This document shows, piece after piece, positions 1 to 9,156 of a DNA stretch of 64,000 nucleotides. The position numbers were made by a program, and so were the translations under genes. Under the pieces are notes generated by a model. It was not told where the DNA came from, ran no database searches, and saw only the letters and a program-made list of their open reading frames with translations. Origin of the DNA: Bacteroidetes bacterium UBA1312 (lineage in GTDB: Bacteria > Bacteroidota > Bacteroidia > Chitinophagales > Chitinophagaceae); the NCBI GenBank assembly GCA_002307135.1, contig DBTQ01000012.1, forward strand, positions 7,417 to 71,416, written 5' to 3'. Position 1 is the stretch's first letter. Each line of letters begins with the position of its first letter.

Positions 1-325
1 AATGACAATTAGCAATAATAAAATGGTATATGGAGCTTGTTTCATCAAGATTATTTTATGTAAATGAAACATGAAGGTACTAAACTATAAATTTTGCGGT
101 ATTATTGTTACAGGAAAAATAACAAGTCTATTTATCAGAACAAATTGTTGCTGAAAAATAGGTGGATGCCATTTTATAATTCCGAGCTTAAAAAGCTTTG
201 ACCTATTTGACATAGTATTCAAAAAACCATATCACTAAGGTGCAGGAATCGAGAGCTGGTTTTGCCAAAAAATGAAATTAGAACGGAATAAATTATTTAG
301 TGCTTTTTGCGGTAGGTTAATTATT
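1..325. other. Intergenic region downstream of feoB, no gene seen
   Basis: AT-rich sequence with stops in all frames; the longest ATG-initiated frames are only a few codons. No tRNA fold, no clear terminator and no repeat was recognised. A small AGCTT/AAGCT palindrome lies near 184-197 but is too weak to call. The stretch may hold the 3' UTR of feoB, which ends at 326 on the minus strand. Confidence 0.5.
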
Positions 326-2446
326 TTATATCAAGGCATGATAAGCAATAAAAGCAAATAGGTAAGCGATAGAAGACATATAGACAAACTGTATCAGTGG
401 ATATTTCCAACTACGTGTTTCTCTTTTTACTATAGCTAAAGTGCTCATACATTGCATTGCAAATACATAAAATATCAGTAAGGAAACGCCCGTTGCCAAG
501 TTATAGGTTGGTGTTCCATCAGCGCGTCGTGCAGCACGCATTTTGTCGCGTAATGATGCGTCGGTATTCGTGCTTTCTCCAACACTATAAAGTGTGGCCA
601 TTGTGCCGACAAAGACTTCGCGCGCGGCAAAAGATGTAATCAGTGCAATGCCAATTTTCCAATCGTAGCCCAATGGATGGATTACTGGCTCTATAGCGTG
701 CCCCATAATGCCGGCAAAAGAATGTTCTAATTTTTCCGTTGCATAAGCTCTGTTTAATTCCACTTCTTGTGTAGGTTGCAACTGATGCAGTACGGTATAT
801 TTTTCTTGTAATGCTTTCATCTGTTTTGGAGGTCCAAAAGAAGATAGTACCCATAAGATCATTGATATAACCAATATTACTTTACCGGCATCACTCACAA
901 ATATTTTTGCCTTTTCTACCATTGTTATGCCCACATTTTTCCAGCGTGGGGCACGGTAAACAGGTAACTCCATTAAGAAAAAAGTCTTCTCTTTTACCTT
1001 AATAACTAGATCCATTACCTTGGCTACTATAAGTGCCATAACAAAGCCAAGTAGGTAAAGCCCCATGAGTACCAGACCCTGAAGATTAAATATACCCAAG
1101 AAAGATTTATCGGGAATGACTAAACCAATTAATATAGTATAAACAGGTAACCGCGCAGAACAGCTCATTAATGGGGTTACCATAATTGTTATTAATCTTT
1201 CTTTCCGATTTTGAATTGTTCGTGTAGCCATAATTGCAGGCACTGCACAGGCCATGCCACTAATGAGTGGCATTACCGAGCGACCATTGAGTCCTACACT
1301 ACGCATCAATCGGTCACTTAGAAAACTAATCCTCGCCATGTAACCCGTGTCCTCTAATATGGTAATCAGCCCAAACAAAATCATTATTTGTGGAATGAAA
1401 ACTGCAATACCACTCATGCCTGCTAACAGACCATTGATTAATAAATCAGTGACTAAACCGGCAGGTAAAATAGCCGTTAATTGTGTGCTCAAAAAGCTAA
1501 ACCCTTTTTCTACCCAACTCATTGGATAAGCAGAGAGAGAAAAAATGCTCTGGAATAAAAGAAATAATACGGCTAACAAAATAAGATTTCCCCAAACCGG
1601 ATGCAACAATGTTTTATCAAACCTTTCGCTGCGCAATGATTTTTTCATTGGGCTTTCTTCTATTACGCAACGTTGCAAAATCTCGCCGATGCGCCTATAG
1701 CGTTGCAGTATTTCTTCGCCTTGTATTTTCGATTTTGCAAAGCCATTTTCACCAAGTATGGCGGAAATCTGTATCCGCTGTGCTGCATTGATAAATGGAA
1801 GTTCTGTATAGTTGCAGCAGATATGTAGTGCGGCGTATTCACTTTCGGCTTCGGCAATATTTTTTATATCGGTAATCCAACTCCCACACAATTTTTTTAC
1901 ATCAATAAAACTGGGGTTATCAGCTTTATTTTTTTGTTGTTCAACGGCTTCAATACTTTTTTTAAGATCGTCAATACCACTATTTTTTCTTGGGTTGATG
2001 GCAATAATAGGTACACCAAATTGTCTTTCGAGCGCAGCAATATCTATTTGTATCCCTTTCCTTTTTGCAATATCCAACATACTTAGCGCAATGATAACGG
2101 GTATATTTAAATCCATTATCTGTGTACAGAGCAGTAAGTTTCGTTTTAGGTTTGAAGCATCTGCTATTACAACGGCTAAATTTGGTTTGTCAAGGCTCTT
2201 TCTATTTAATAGTACTTCATAAGCAACTTGCTCGTCGGCGCTTTTGGGATAAAGGCTATATGTACCTGGCAGATCTATAATGTTGACTAACTTACCGTTA
2301 CGTAAGCGACAGCTACCTGTTTTTTTATCGACGGTAACACCCGGAAAATTACCTACTTTTTGATTTAAGCCGGTAAGAGCGTTAAATAGAGAGCTTTTCC
2401 CACTATTGGGGTTACCTACGAGTGCTATGGAAAATGTCGATTGCAT
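326..2446 (-). CDS. feoB: Ferrous iron transport protein B (FeoB)
   Basis: GTP-driven inner-membrane Fe(II) importer, 706 aa. The N-terminal G domain has the P-loop GNPNSGKSS at about residues 11-19, the switch region FPGVTVDKKTG and the G3 motif DLPGTYS. A helical spacer follows, then the polytopic membrane part with the FeoB signature CAVPAIMATRTI, the segment PLMSCSARLPVY and the second gate motif FAAREVFVGT. I chose the ATG at 2446 rather than an in-frame TTG at 2464, because that TTG belongs to a TACCTTTG promoter box. No feoA is visible next to it or fused to it. It is divergent from nuoA. Family assignment is very firm; the metal is inferred from the family. Confidence 0.97.
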   Translation of the reverse strand: MQSTFSIALVGNPNSGKSSLFNALTGLNQKVGNFPGVTVDKKTGSCRLRNGKLVNIIDLPGTYSLYPKSADEQVAYEVLLNRKSLDKPNLAVVIADASNLKRNLLLCTQIMDLNIPVIIALSMLDIAKRKGIQIDIAALERQFGVPIIAINPRKNSGIDDLKKSIEAVEQQKNKADNPSFIDVKKLCGSWITDIKNIAEAESEYAALHICCNYTELPFINAAQRIQISAILGENGFAKSKIQGEEILQRYRRIGEILQRCVIEESPMKKSLRSERFDKTLLHPVWGNLILLAVLFLLFQSIFSLSAYPMSWVEKGFSFLSTQLTAILPAGLVTDLLINGLLAGMSGIAVFIPQIMILFGLITILEDTGYMARISFLSDRLMRSVGLNGRSVMPLISGMACAVPAIMATRTIQNRKERLITIMVTPLMSCSARLPVYTILIGLVIPDKSFLGIFNLQGLVLMGLYLLGFVMALIVAKVMDLVIKVKEKTFFLMELPVYRAPRWKNVGITMVEKAKIFVSDAGKVILVISMILWVLSSFGPPKQMKALQEKYTVLHQLQPTQEVELNRAYATEKLEHSFAGIMGHAIEPVIHPLGYDWKIGIALITSFAAREVFVGTMATLYSVGESTNTDASLRDKMRAARRADGTPTYNLATGVSLLIFYVFAMQCMSTLAIVKRETRSWKYPLIQFVYMSSIAYLFAFIAYHALI

Positions 2447-2461
2447 GTACGAATTCGTGGG

Positions 2462-2469
2462 CAAAGGTA
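2462..2469 (-). promoter_or_regulatory. Promoter -7 box of feoB
   Basis: Minus-strand TACCTTTG matches the Bacteroidota sigma-ABfr -7 consensus TAnnTTTG exactly. It ends 15 nt before the feoB ATG. No clear -33 TTG is seen at the expected distance. Confidence 0.6.
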
Positions 2470-2564
2470 CTTTTATCTATGCTTAAAAAGGCCGTTAATA
2501 CATTGCTAGTAAATCTTCTATGTTAATGCAATATTTTTATTGTCATCAGAAAGCCATTATCTGC

Positions 2565-2594
2565 TTGTATATTTGCCACTTAATTTTAACTTTG
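2565..2594 (+). promoter_or_regulatory. Promoter of the nuo operon
   Basis: TTG at 2565-2567, a 19-nt spacer, then TAACTTTG at 2587-2594, a full match to the Bacteroidota -33/-7 promoter. Expected transcription start is near 2599, giving a leader of roughly 20 nt before nuoA. Confidence 0.75.
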
Positions 2595-2617
2595 CTTTTT
2601 ACACCAAATAGAATTTC

Positions 2618-3010
2618 ATGCACTCAATCATACTTGATATTACTGCAAATTCGCCTATCGACTATATGCCGATAGCCCTTCAAATATTTCTTGCCGTAAG
2701 TATGGTGGCGATTATGATGGGAGCTTCTCACTTATTAGGGCCTAAACGAAAGACAAAAGATAAACTAGCCAATTTTGAAAGTGGAATTAAAGCTATCGGT
2801 AATGCTCGCCAACCTATGGCAATCAAGTATTTTCTGGTAGCTATTTTATTTGTACTATTCGATGTGGAAGTTATTTTCTTTTATCCTTATGCAGTCAATT
2901 TCAAAGAATTGGGTACAGATGGGTTTTTAGCAGTGGTTATGTTTGTGGCTTTTTTCTTTACGGGCTTTGCCTATATTATAAAAAAAGGCGCACTGAATTG
3001 GGAAGATTAA
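2618..3010 (+). CDS. nuoA: NADH-quinone oxidoreductase subunit A
   Basis: Small membrane subunit of complex I, 130 aa, at the junction of the membrane arm and the hydrophilic arm. Three transmembrane helices are visible (about residues 17-39, 69-91 and 101-121). The family signatures are FESGIKAIG at 53-61 in the loop and FDVEVIFFYP at 81-90 in the second helix. First gene of the operon, directly after a canonical promoter; nuoB follows after 86 bp. Confidence 0.96.
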   Translation: MHSIILDITANSPIDYMPIALQIFLAVSMVAIMMGASHLLGPKRKTKDKLANFESGIKAIGNARQPMAIKYFLVAILFVLFDVEVIFFYPYAVNFKELGTDGFLAVVMFVAFFFTGFAYIIKKGALNWED

Positions 3011-3096
3011 AAAAATAAGATGTAGATCTGATAGCGCAACAATGCAATAGCATGAAGTAATTATCAAATTTACTCATCAACAATCATTAATTTATT

Positions 3097-3660
3097 ATGG
3101 GTCGTCCGGTACAATATAATACAAATATCAAACCTGCAGAAATACCTGAAGGGTATTCTGGTGAGGGTTTTATGGCTACAAAATTGGATCAGTTAGTAGG
3201 CATGGGAAGAGCAAATTCATTGTGGCCATTACCATTTGCTACGTCTTGCTGTGGAATTGAGTTTATGGCTACTATGGGTTCCAATTACGACCTAGGTCGA
3301 TTTGGTGCTGAGCGAATGGCTTTCACACCTCGCCAATGTGATGTTTTGTTAGTTGCGGGTACTATTGCAAAAAAATTAGCACCAGTTTTGCGTCAGGTGT
3401 ATTTACAAATGGCAGAACCTCGTTGGGTGGTAGCAATAGGTGCTTGTGCATCCAGCGGAGGGATATTTGACAGTTATTCTGTATTACAAGGTATTGATCA
3501 GGTTATACCAGTTGATGTTTATGTGCCTGGTTGTCCACCTAGGCCGGAAGGCATTTTAGAGGGTATTATGAAAGTTCAAGAACTGACTAAAAATGAAAGT
3601 ATTCGTAGGCGGACACATCCAAAGTATGCGGAACTAATGAATAGTTACGGAATAGAATAA
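3097..3660 (+). CDS. nuoB: NADH-quinone oxidoreductase subunit B
   Basis: Carries the terminal N2 [4Fe-4S] cluster that passes electrons to quinone, 187 aa. The four expected cysteines are present: the adjacent pair Cys51-Cys52 in SCCGIEF, Cys117 in GACASSGG and Cys146 in PGCPPRPE. Length is normal for the family. It sits between nuoA and nuoC in canonical order. Confidence 0.97.
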   Translation: MGRPVQYNTNIKPAEIPEGYSGEGFMATKLDQLVGMGRANSLWPLPFATSCCGIEFMATMGSNYDLGRFGAERMAFTPRQCDVLLVAGTIAKKLAPVLRQVYLQMAEPRWVVAIGACASSGGIFDSYSVLQGIDQVIPVDVYVPGCPPRPEGILEGIMKVQELTKNESIRRRTHPKYAELMNSYGIE

Positions 3661-3712
3661 AAGTGCGATATGGTGTGATAACCTTTGCAAATGAATAAAT
3701 CATCCAATTAAA

Positions 3713-4216
3713 ATGAGTTTAACGAACGAATATATACAGGGGCGTTTATCAGAAAAATTTGGCACTGATGTGTCTGATTTTGAAGAGACGTTCGGCATTT
3801 TTTCTTTTAATATAAAAGCTGAAAAAAATATTCAGGCTTTGCAATTTTTGTTTGAAGATAATGCACTCGGCTTTCAATTTCTGACAGATATTACTGCCAT
3901 TCATTACCCTGATCGCGTTGCTCAGGAATTATGTGTAGTGTATCATCTGCACAACCTTGTAGCCAATAAAAGAATCAGGATGCGTTTGTCTGTGCCAATT
4001 GTTCAGCCGGACGTTAATTCGGCCACATCACTATATTCAAGTGCCAATTGGATGGAACGTGAGACGTATGATTTTTTTGGTGTAATTTTTGTTGGACATC
4101 CGGATCTTACACGTATTTTGAACGTAGATGAAATGGATTATTTTCCAATGAGAAAAGAATATCCAATGGAAGACCCTACTCGTAGCGATAAGGACGATGC
4201 GATGTTTGGACGATAA
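3713..4216 (+). CDS. nuoC: NADH-quinone oxidoreductase subunit C
   Basis: 30-kDa-type subunit of the peripheral arm of complex I, 167 aa. The family signature ERETYDFFGV lies at about residues 110-119, followed by GHPDLTRIL and the C-terminal FPMRKEYPMED segment. It is a free-standing NuoC, not a NuoCD fusion as in enterobacteria. nuoD follows after 52 bp. Confidence 0.96.
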   Translation: MSLTNEYIQGRLSEKFGTDVSDFEETFGIFSFNIKAEKNIQALQFLFEDNALGFQFLTDITAIHYPDRVAQELCVVYHLHNLVANKRIRMRLSVPIVQPDVNSATSLYSSANWMERETYDFFGVIFVGHPDLTRILNVDEMDYFPMRKEYPMEDPTRSDKDDAMFGR

Positions 4217-4268
4217 AAATTTTATAGAAACATTTGGCAACTCAGTTAATATTCTGAAATAATAGATA

Positions 4269-5492
4269 ATGCCTGACCAACATAACCAACATATACAACT
4301 CGCTGAAGAGTCTATTGAAAAACAGACGACCACGCTTAATATGGGGCCTACGCACCCCGCTACCCATGGTATCTTCGAAAACGTATTGGAGATAGATGGA
4401 GAAATCGTTTTGAGTTCTACTCAAAAGCTGGGTTATATACACCGTGCTTTTGAAAAAATTGCCGAACGCCGCCCTTATGGTCAAATACAGCCCCTTACGG
4501 ATCGACTTAATTATTGCTCCTCGCCTATTAATAATATCGGATGGCAGCTAACTGTTGAAAAACTATTAGGGCTCGAGATGCCGAAACGGGTAGATTATCT
4601 ACGTGTTATTATTATGGAACTTGCTCGAATCTCAGACCATTTGGTTTGTAATTCGGTAGTTGCTGTAGATACAGGTGCATTGACTCCTTTCACTTATGTT
4701 TTTCAAATGCGTGAGCGTATTTACGAAATATACGAATCTGTTTGTGGCGCAAGGTTGACAACTAATATTGGTCGTATCGGAGGTTTTGAAAGAAACTTTA
4801 CGGATGAAACTTGGAGTAAGCTCAATGAATTTATGCGCTTGTTTCCGAAGTCACTAGAGGAGTTCGAAACATTGCTCAACCGCAACCGTATATTTATGGA
4901 TCGCTGTATAGGCGCAGGAAAAATCTCTGCTGAACGAGCACTCAATTATGGATTTACAGGACCTAATTTGCGGGCTACTGGTGTAGATTATGATGTTCGT
5001 GTACACACTCCATACAGTTCATATCAGGATTTTGATTTTAAAATTCCAGTAGGTACAGTAGGTGATGTTTATGATCGCTTTATGGTGCGTAATGGTGAAA
5101 TGTGGGAGAGTTATAGCATTATTCAGCAAGCAATAGCGAAAGTAAAAGATCTCGATCCAAGTATTTATCATGCAGATGTTCCTGCATATTACCTACCAGA
5201 GAAAAAAGAAGTATATACCAAAATGGAAGCACTCATCTATCACTTTAAAATAGTGATGGGTGAAATAGACATAAAAGCAGGTGAGGTATATCATCCTGTT
5301 GAAGGAGGTAATGGCGAATTAGGTTTTTACTTGATTAGTGATGGAGGAAGAACCCCATTCAGACTGCATTTCCGCCGACCATGCTTTATTTATTATCAAG
5401 CATATCCTGAAATGATTAAGAATGGATTGCTCAGTGATGCGGTAATAGCATTGAGTAGTTTGAATGTAATAGCAGGGGAGTTGGACGCATAA
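4269..5492 (+). CDS. nuoD: NADH-quinone oxidoreductase subunit D
   Basis: 49-kDa subunit lining the quinone pocket of complex I, related to the large subunit of NiFe hydrogenases, 407 aa. Recognisable motifs are NMGPTHPATHG near residues 25-35, LGYIHRAFEK with the quinone-site region, and the C-terminal GNGELGFYLISDGG. Full-length for a stand-alone NuoD. Confidence 0.97.
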   Translation: MPDQHNQHIQLAEESIEKQTTTLNMGPTHPATHGIFENVLEIDGEIVLSSTQKLGYIHRAFEKIAERRPYGQIQPLTDRLNYCSSPINNIGWQLTVEKLLGLEMPKRVDYLRVIIMELARISDHLVCNSVVAVDTGALTPFTYVFQMRERIYEIYESVCGARLTTNIGRIGGFERNFTDETWSKLNEFMRLFPKSLEEFETLLNRNRIFMDRCIGAGKISAERALNYGFTGPNLRATGVDYDVRVHTPYSSYQDFDFKIPVGTVGDVYDRFMVRNGEMWESYSIIQQAIAKVKDLDPSIYHADVPAYYLPEKKEVYTKMEALIYHFKIVMGEIDIKAGEVYHPVEGGNGELGFYLISDGGRTPFRLHFRRPCFIYYQAYPEMIKNGLLSDAVIALSSLNVIAGELDA

Positions 5493-5555
5493 TATTTTAA
5501 ATTTAAAATTAAGACATCGGAAGTACTAAGACTTTTGATTGTTCACTTTTGATAT

Positions 5556-6050
5556 ATGATACAGTTTTCTCAAGAAAAACTTGATAAGGTAAAAGAGATC
5601 ATAGCACGTTATCCAGAAGGAAAACATAAAAGTGCATTGATTCCATTATTGCATTTAGCTCAGGAAGAGTTTGGTGGATGGCTAGATGTGCCTTCAATGG
5701 ATTATGTGGCAGGATTGCTGGATATTAAACCTATTGAAGTATATGAAGTTGCTACTTTCTACTCCATGTTTAATATGAAGCCTGTGGGCAAATATGTATT
5801 GGAAGTTTGTCAGACGGGGCCTTGTATGCTCAATGGTAGTGACCAGATTATTGACCATATAAAAAATAAATTGGGTATTCAGGCAGGAGAAACATCTGCC
5901 GATGGATTATTTACGCTTAAACCGGTAGAGTGCCTTGGTGCTTGCGGTTATGCACCGATGATGCAGTTAGGGAAACACTTTAGAGAACATTTGACAACAG
6001 AAAAAGTGGATTCCATATTAGAAGAATTGAGGTTGGCTGCAAAAAATTAA
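5556..6050 (+). CDS. nuoE: NADH-quinone oxidoreductase subunit E
   Basis: 24-kDa subunit with the N1a [2Fe-2S] cluster in the NADH dehydrogenase module, 164 aa. Its thioredoxin-like fold carries four cluster cysteines at 85, 90, 126 and 130 (CQTGPC and CLGAC). Its usual partner nuoF does not follow directly: three unrelated genes intervene, the first starting 5 bp after the nuoE stop. Confidence 0.96.
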   Translation: MIQFSQEKLDKVKEIIARYPEGKHKSALIPLLHLAQEEFGGWLDVPSMDYVAGLLDIKPIEVYEVATFYSMFNMKPVGKYVLEVCQTGPCMLNGSDQIIDHIKNKLGIQAGETSADGLFTLKPVECLGACGYAPMMQLGKHFREHLTTEKVDSILEELRLAAKN

Positions 6051-6055
6051 GTGAG

Positions 6056-6763
6056 ATGACTTTTGCCGAAGTAATGAAAGAGCTGGAAATGCTTGGTACA
6101 GAACAAACCAAAAGGACCTGGGCAAATCATGGTGCAACAGGCAATTTTTGGGGTGTCAAGATTGGTGATATGAAGCTCATTAAAAAGAAAACAAAACATA
6201 ACCACGAATTAGCTTTAGCTCTTTATAAAACGGACAATGTAGATGCGATGTATTTTGCGGGTTTGATTAGCGAACCACAAAAAATGACCAAAACAGATTT
6301 ACAATATTGGGCAGATAAAGCTACCTGGTATATGCTTGGCGAATACATGGTGGCTTGGGTAACTTCTGAGAGTAATTACGGACATGAAATGGCAATAGAA
6401 TGGATTCATTCAGAAATACCACATATTGCTTCTATTGGCTGGAGTACTTATGGTTGTTTGCTTGCGCTGAAGAAAGATGAAGAACTGGATATTAAGGAAA
6501 TAAAAAGTCTTTTATCTGTAATTCAGAAAACAATACACGAACAGCCCAATCGTGTAAGATACACGATGAATAATTTTGTTATTTCTGTCGGTGCTTATGT
6601 AATTGAATTGACAGAGCTTGCTAAAAAAGTGGCGCAAACAATTGGTAAGGTGAAGGTGGATATAGGTAACACAGCGTGCAAAGTACCAGATGCCATACCT
6701 TATATCGAAAAGATGGAAGGAATGGGAAGGATTGGCCAAAAACGTAAAACAGTATTTTGTTAG
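6056..6763 (+). CDS. DNA alkylation repair protein (AlkD-like)
   Basis: 235-aa all-helical protein resembling the AlkD/DNA alkylation repair family of HEAT-like glycosylases, which remove positively charged alkylated bases. Visible family-like segments are WGVKIGDMK near residues 34-42, LISEPQKMT, and the run of amphipathic helices. A conserved C-terminal stretch includes GNTACKVPDAIPYIE. It begins 5 bp after nuoE, so it is probably on the nuo transcript, though its job is not obviously tied to respiration. Family placement is good; activity is inferred only. Confidence 0.8.
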   Translation: MTFAEVMKELEMLGTEQTKRTWANHGATGNFWGVKIGDMKLIKKKTKHNHELALALYKTDNVDAMYFAGLISEPQKMTKTDLQYWADKATWYMLGEYMVAWVTSESNYGHEMAIEWIHSEIPHIASIGWSTYGCLLALKKDEELDIKEIKSLLSVIQKTIHEQPNRVRYTMNNFVISVGAYVIELTELAKKVAQTIGKVKVDIGNTACKVPDAIPYIEKMEGMGRIGQKRKTVFC

Positions 6764-6781
6764 TAATAAAAGCGATAGCAA

Positions 6782-7204
6782 ATGGAAGCGATAACACCTT
6801 ATTTAAGTTTTAATGGGAATGCTGCAGAGGCATTGGCTTTTTATGCATCTGCTTTTGATGGAACAATATTATTTCAGCAGAGCTATGGCGAAAGTCCTAT
6901 GGAAAGCGCTGAAGAGTGGAAAGATAAAGTAATGCATGCCAGTTTTCAGGCAGGTGATCTGACATTTATGGTTTCAGATATTATGCACGGTCATACGGTA
7001 ATTCCAGGAAGCAATATGAGTTTGTCGCTTAATTTTAAAGATGTAGCTAGTATTGATAAAGTGTTTGCCGCATTAAGTGATGGTGCTAATATTACTATGC
7101 CATTGCAAGATACTTTTTGGGGAGCACGTTTCGGGATGTTGGTGGATAAATTCAGTATCAACTGGATGTTTAATCATGATTATGAAAAGAAAGGAGACAA
7201 CTAA
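6782..7204 (+). CDS. VOC-fold (PhnB/glyoxalase-like) protein
   Basis: 140-aa protein of the vicinal oxygen chelate superfamily, PhnB-like subgroup. Typical features are the opening PYLSFNGNAAEALAFYASAF (residues 6-25), a central HASFQAGDLTFMVSD strand pair and the terminal WGARFGMLVDKFSINWMFN block. The substrate cannot be told from sequence. It is the middle gene of the insert between nuoE and nuoF, 18 bp after the AlkD-like gene and abutting the next start. Confidence 0.82.
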   Translation: MEAITPYLSFNGNAAEALAFYASAFDGTILFQQSYGESPMESAEEWKDKVMHASFQAGDLTFMVSDIMHGHTVIPGSNMSLSLNFKDVASIDKVFAALSDGANITMPLQDTFWGARFGMLVDKFSINWMFNHDYEKKGDN

Positions 7205-7603
7205 ATGTCTTTCGATCTGAACATACAAGTATCATTACCCGCATCGGCGAAGCAAGTTATGTATTTGCTTACCGATCCGAAAAAGATAAGAGCATGGAGC
7301 GGTGCTGATGCAGTGATGGAACTCAAAGAAGGCGGTTCATTTAGCATGTTTGACGGTTGGGCAACAGGAATTGTACAACATTGTTCAGCAAATGAATTGA
7401 GTTATACTTGGGCTCTGGATGAATGGGAAAAAGGAACAGAACCATCATTAGTAAATATTGTGTTGAAGCCTGATGGAGAAAATACTTTGGTGATTTTAAA
7501 TCACACTAATTTGCCTAATCAAAAAGAAACTGATGAACACAAGAAGGGCTGGCAAGATTACGTATTCGTACCGCTCGAAGATTATATAATGGCATTTGAT
7601 TGA
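7205..7603 (+). CDS. SRPBCC/AHSA1-like domain protein
   Basis: 132-aa single-domain protein resembling the START/SRPBCC (activator of Hsp90 ATPase homologue 1-like) family. It has the N-terminal strand FDLNIQVSLPASAKQVMYLL, the LTDPKKIRAWSGA segment and a late TNLP..KKGWQDYV helix. These small hydrophobic-pocket proteins have varied, mostly unknown ligands. Its ATG directly follows the TAA of the VOC gene, so the two are translationally adjacent; such VOC/SRPBCC pairs are frequent in bacteria. A 140-bp gap separates it from nuoF. Confidence 0.75.
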   Translation: MSFDLNIQVSLPASAKQVMYLLTDPKKIRAWSGADAVMELKEGGSFSMFDGWATGIVQHCSANELSYTWALDEWEKGTEPSLVNIVLKPDGENTLVILNHTNLPNQKETDEHKKGWQDYVFVPLEDYIMAFD

Positions 7604-7743
7604 TGAGGTCGTGTATAGTAAGTTTTTGGTAATGGAAATTATTGAATAGAAAGAGTGTGAAGGCTGAGTAAAAGGAAATTAAAAAATTGAAAGACAAGCT
7701 TCGAAATAAAATTTTGATGATTGGTTTTAACTGCTGACATAGT

Positions 7744-9090
7744 ATGAAATTATTATTAGAAAACGCACACATTGAAGGGATTCGCTATTACGAAGCTTAC
7801 CGCAAAAACGGTGGTTATCGTGCGGTAGAAAAAGCCTTGAAAATGACACCCGATGAAATAGTGGAGGAAGTAAAGAAAAGTGGCTTGCGTGGTCGTGGTG
7901 GTGCAGGATTCCCCACGGGAATGAAATGGAGTTTTCTCGCAAAACCGGATGGAGTACCCCGCCATCTCGTAGTCAATGCGGATGAATCAGAACCGGGAAC
8001 TTTTAAAGACCGTTACCTGATGGAATTCCTGCCGCATCTTTTTGTGGAAGGAATGATTGCATCCAGCTATGCACTGGGCAGTAACACTACTTACGTTTAT
8101 ATACGCGGTGAATATGCCTGGATTCCTGATATCCTCGAGCAAGCTATTGCAGAAGCAAAAGCAAACGGCTGGCTGGGTAAAAACATTCAGGGATCGGGAT
8201 TTGATTGCGAAATTTATGTGCACCGCGGAGCCGGAGCATATATCTGCGGCGAAGAAACCGCATTGATTGAGAGTCTTGAAGGAAAACGTGGTAACCCACG
8301 GATCAAACCACCATTTCCTGCAATACAAGGTGTGTGGATGCGCCCAACTGTAGTCAATAACGTGGAAACGATTGCTGCCGTTGTTCCTATCCTGAATATG
8401 GGTGGCGAAGAATATGGTAAAATCGGAGTGGGCCGTTCTACAGGAACAAAATTAATGTCCGCTTGTGGTAATTTGAAAAGACCGGGTGTTTATGAAATTC
8501 CATTTGATCTTTCTGTAGAAGATTTCATCTATGGTGACGAATGGTGCCAAGGTATTGCCAATGGCAAAAAACTAAAAGCATGTATTCCTGGAGGTTCATC
8601 TGTACCCATATTGCCTGCTAACCTTTTACTCAAAACGGCTAAAGGCGAAACACGCTGCATGAATTATGAGAGTCTTTCTGATGGTGGATTTCAGACTGGT
8701 TCTATGTTAGGATCGGGTGGGTTTATTGTATTGGACGAAGACCAATGTGTGGTAAGACACACCATGACTTTAGCTCGTTTTTATACGCACGAAAGCTGCG
8801 GACAATGTAGTCCCTGCCGTGAAGGAACAGGTTGGATGTACAAAATTTTGAAGAACATTGAGACTGGTAAAGGCAAGATGAGTGATATCGACTTGCTGTG
8901 GGACATTCAGAGAAGGATAGAAGGTAATACCATTTGTCCTTTGGGTGATGCTGCGGCATGGCCTGTTGCAGCTGCTATACGCCATTTCAGAGACGAATTT
9001 GAATGGCATGTATTGAATCCGGAAGAGTCGCAAAAAAGAAATTATGGATTAGCGCATTACGCAGATCCGTTGGAGATTATGGTATCGTAA
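7744..9090 (+). CDS. nuoF: NADH-quinone oxidoreductase subunit F
   Basis: 51-kDa NADH-oxidising subunit binding FMN and the N3 [4Fe-4S] cluster, 448 aa. The nucleotide-binding glycine-rich motif GRGGAGFPTG is at residues 50-59 and ESEPGTFKDR at 81-90. The cluster ligands are Cys352, Cys355 and Cys358 in CGQCSPC plus Cys398 in TICPLG. Length is typical. nuoG follows after 66 bp. Confidence 0.97.
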   Translation: MKLLLENAHIEGIRYYEAYRKNGGYRAVEKALKMTPDEIVEEVKKSGLRGRGGAGFPTGMKWSFLAKPDGVPRHLVVNADESEPGTFKDRYLMEFLPHLFVEGMIASSYALGSNTTYVYIRGEYAWIPDILEQAIAEAKANGWLGKNIQGSGFDCEIYVHRGAGAYICGEETALIESLEGKRGNPRIKPPFPAIQGVWMRPTVVNNVETIAAVVPILNMGGEEYGKIGVGRSTGTKLMSACGNLKRPGVYEIPFDLSVEDFIYGDEWCQGIANGKKLKACIPGGSSVPILPANLLLKTAKGETRCMNYESLSDGGFQTGSMLGSGGFIVLDEDQCVVRHTMTLARFYTHESCGQCSPCREGTGWMYKILKNIETGKGKMSDIDLLWDIQRRIEGNTICPLGDAAAWPVAAAIRHFRDEFEWHVLNPEESQKRNYGLAHYADPLEIMVS

Positions 9091-9156
9091 TTCATAAAGT
9101 AGTAACGCTTAATGAATAGGAAATAATAGTAGCGCAGATATAAACGCATTTAAACA

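Noticed and set aside
1812..2222. 136-codon plus-strand open frame inside feoB
   Set aside because: It lies antisense to the conserved G domain of FeoB and has no recognisable protein features.
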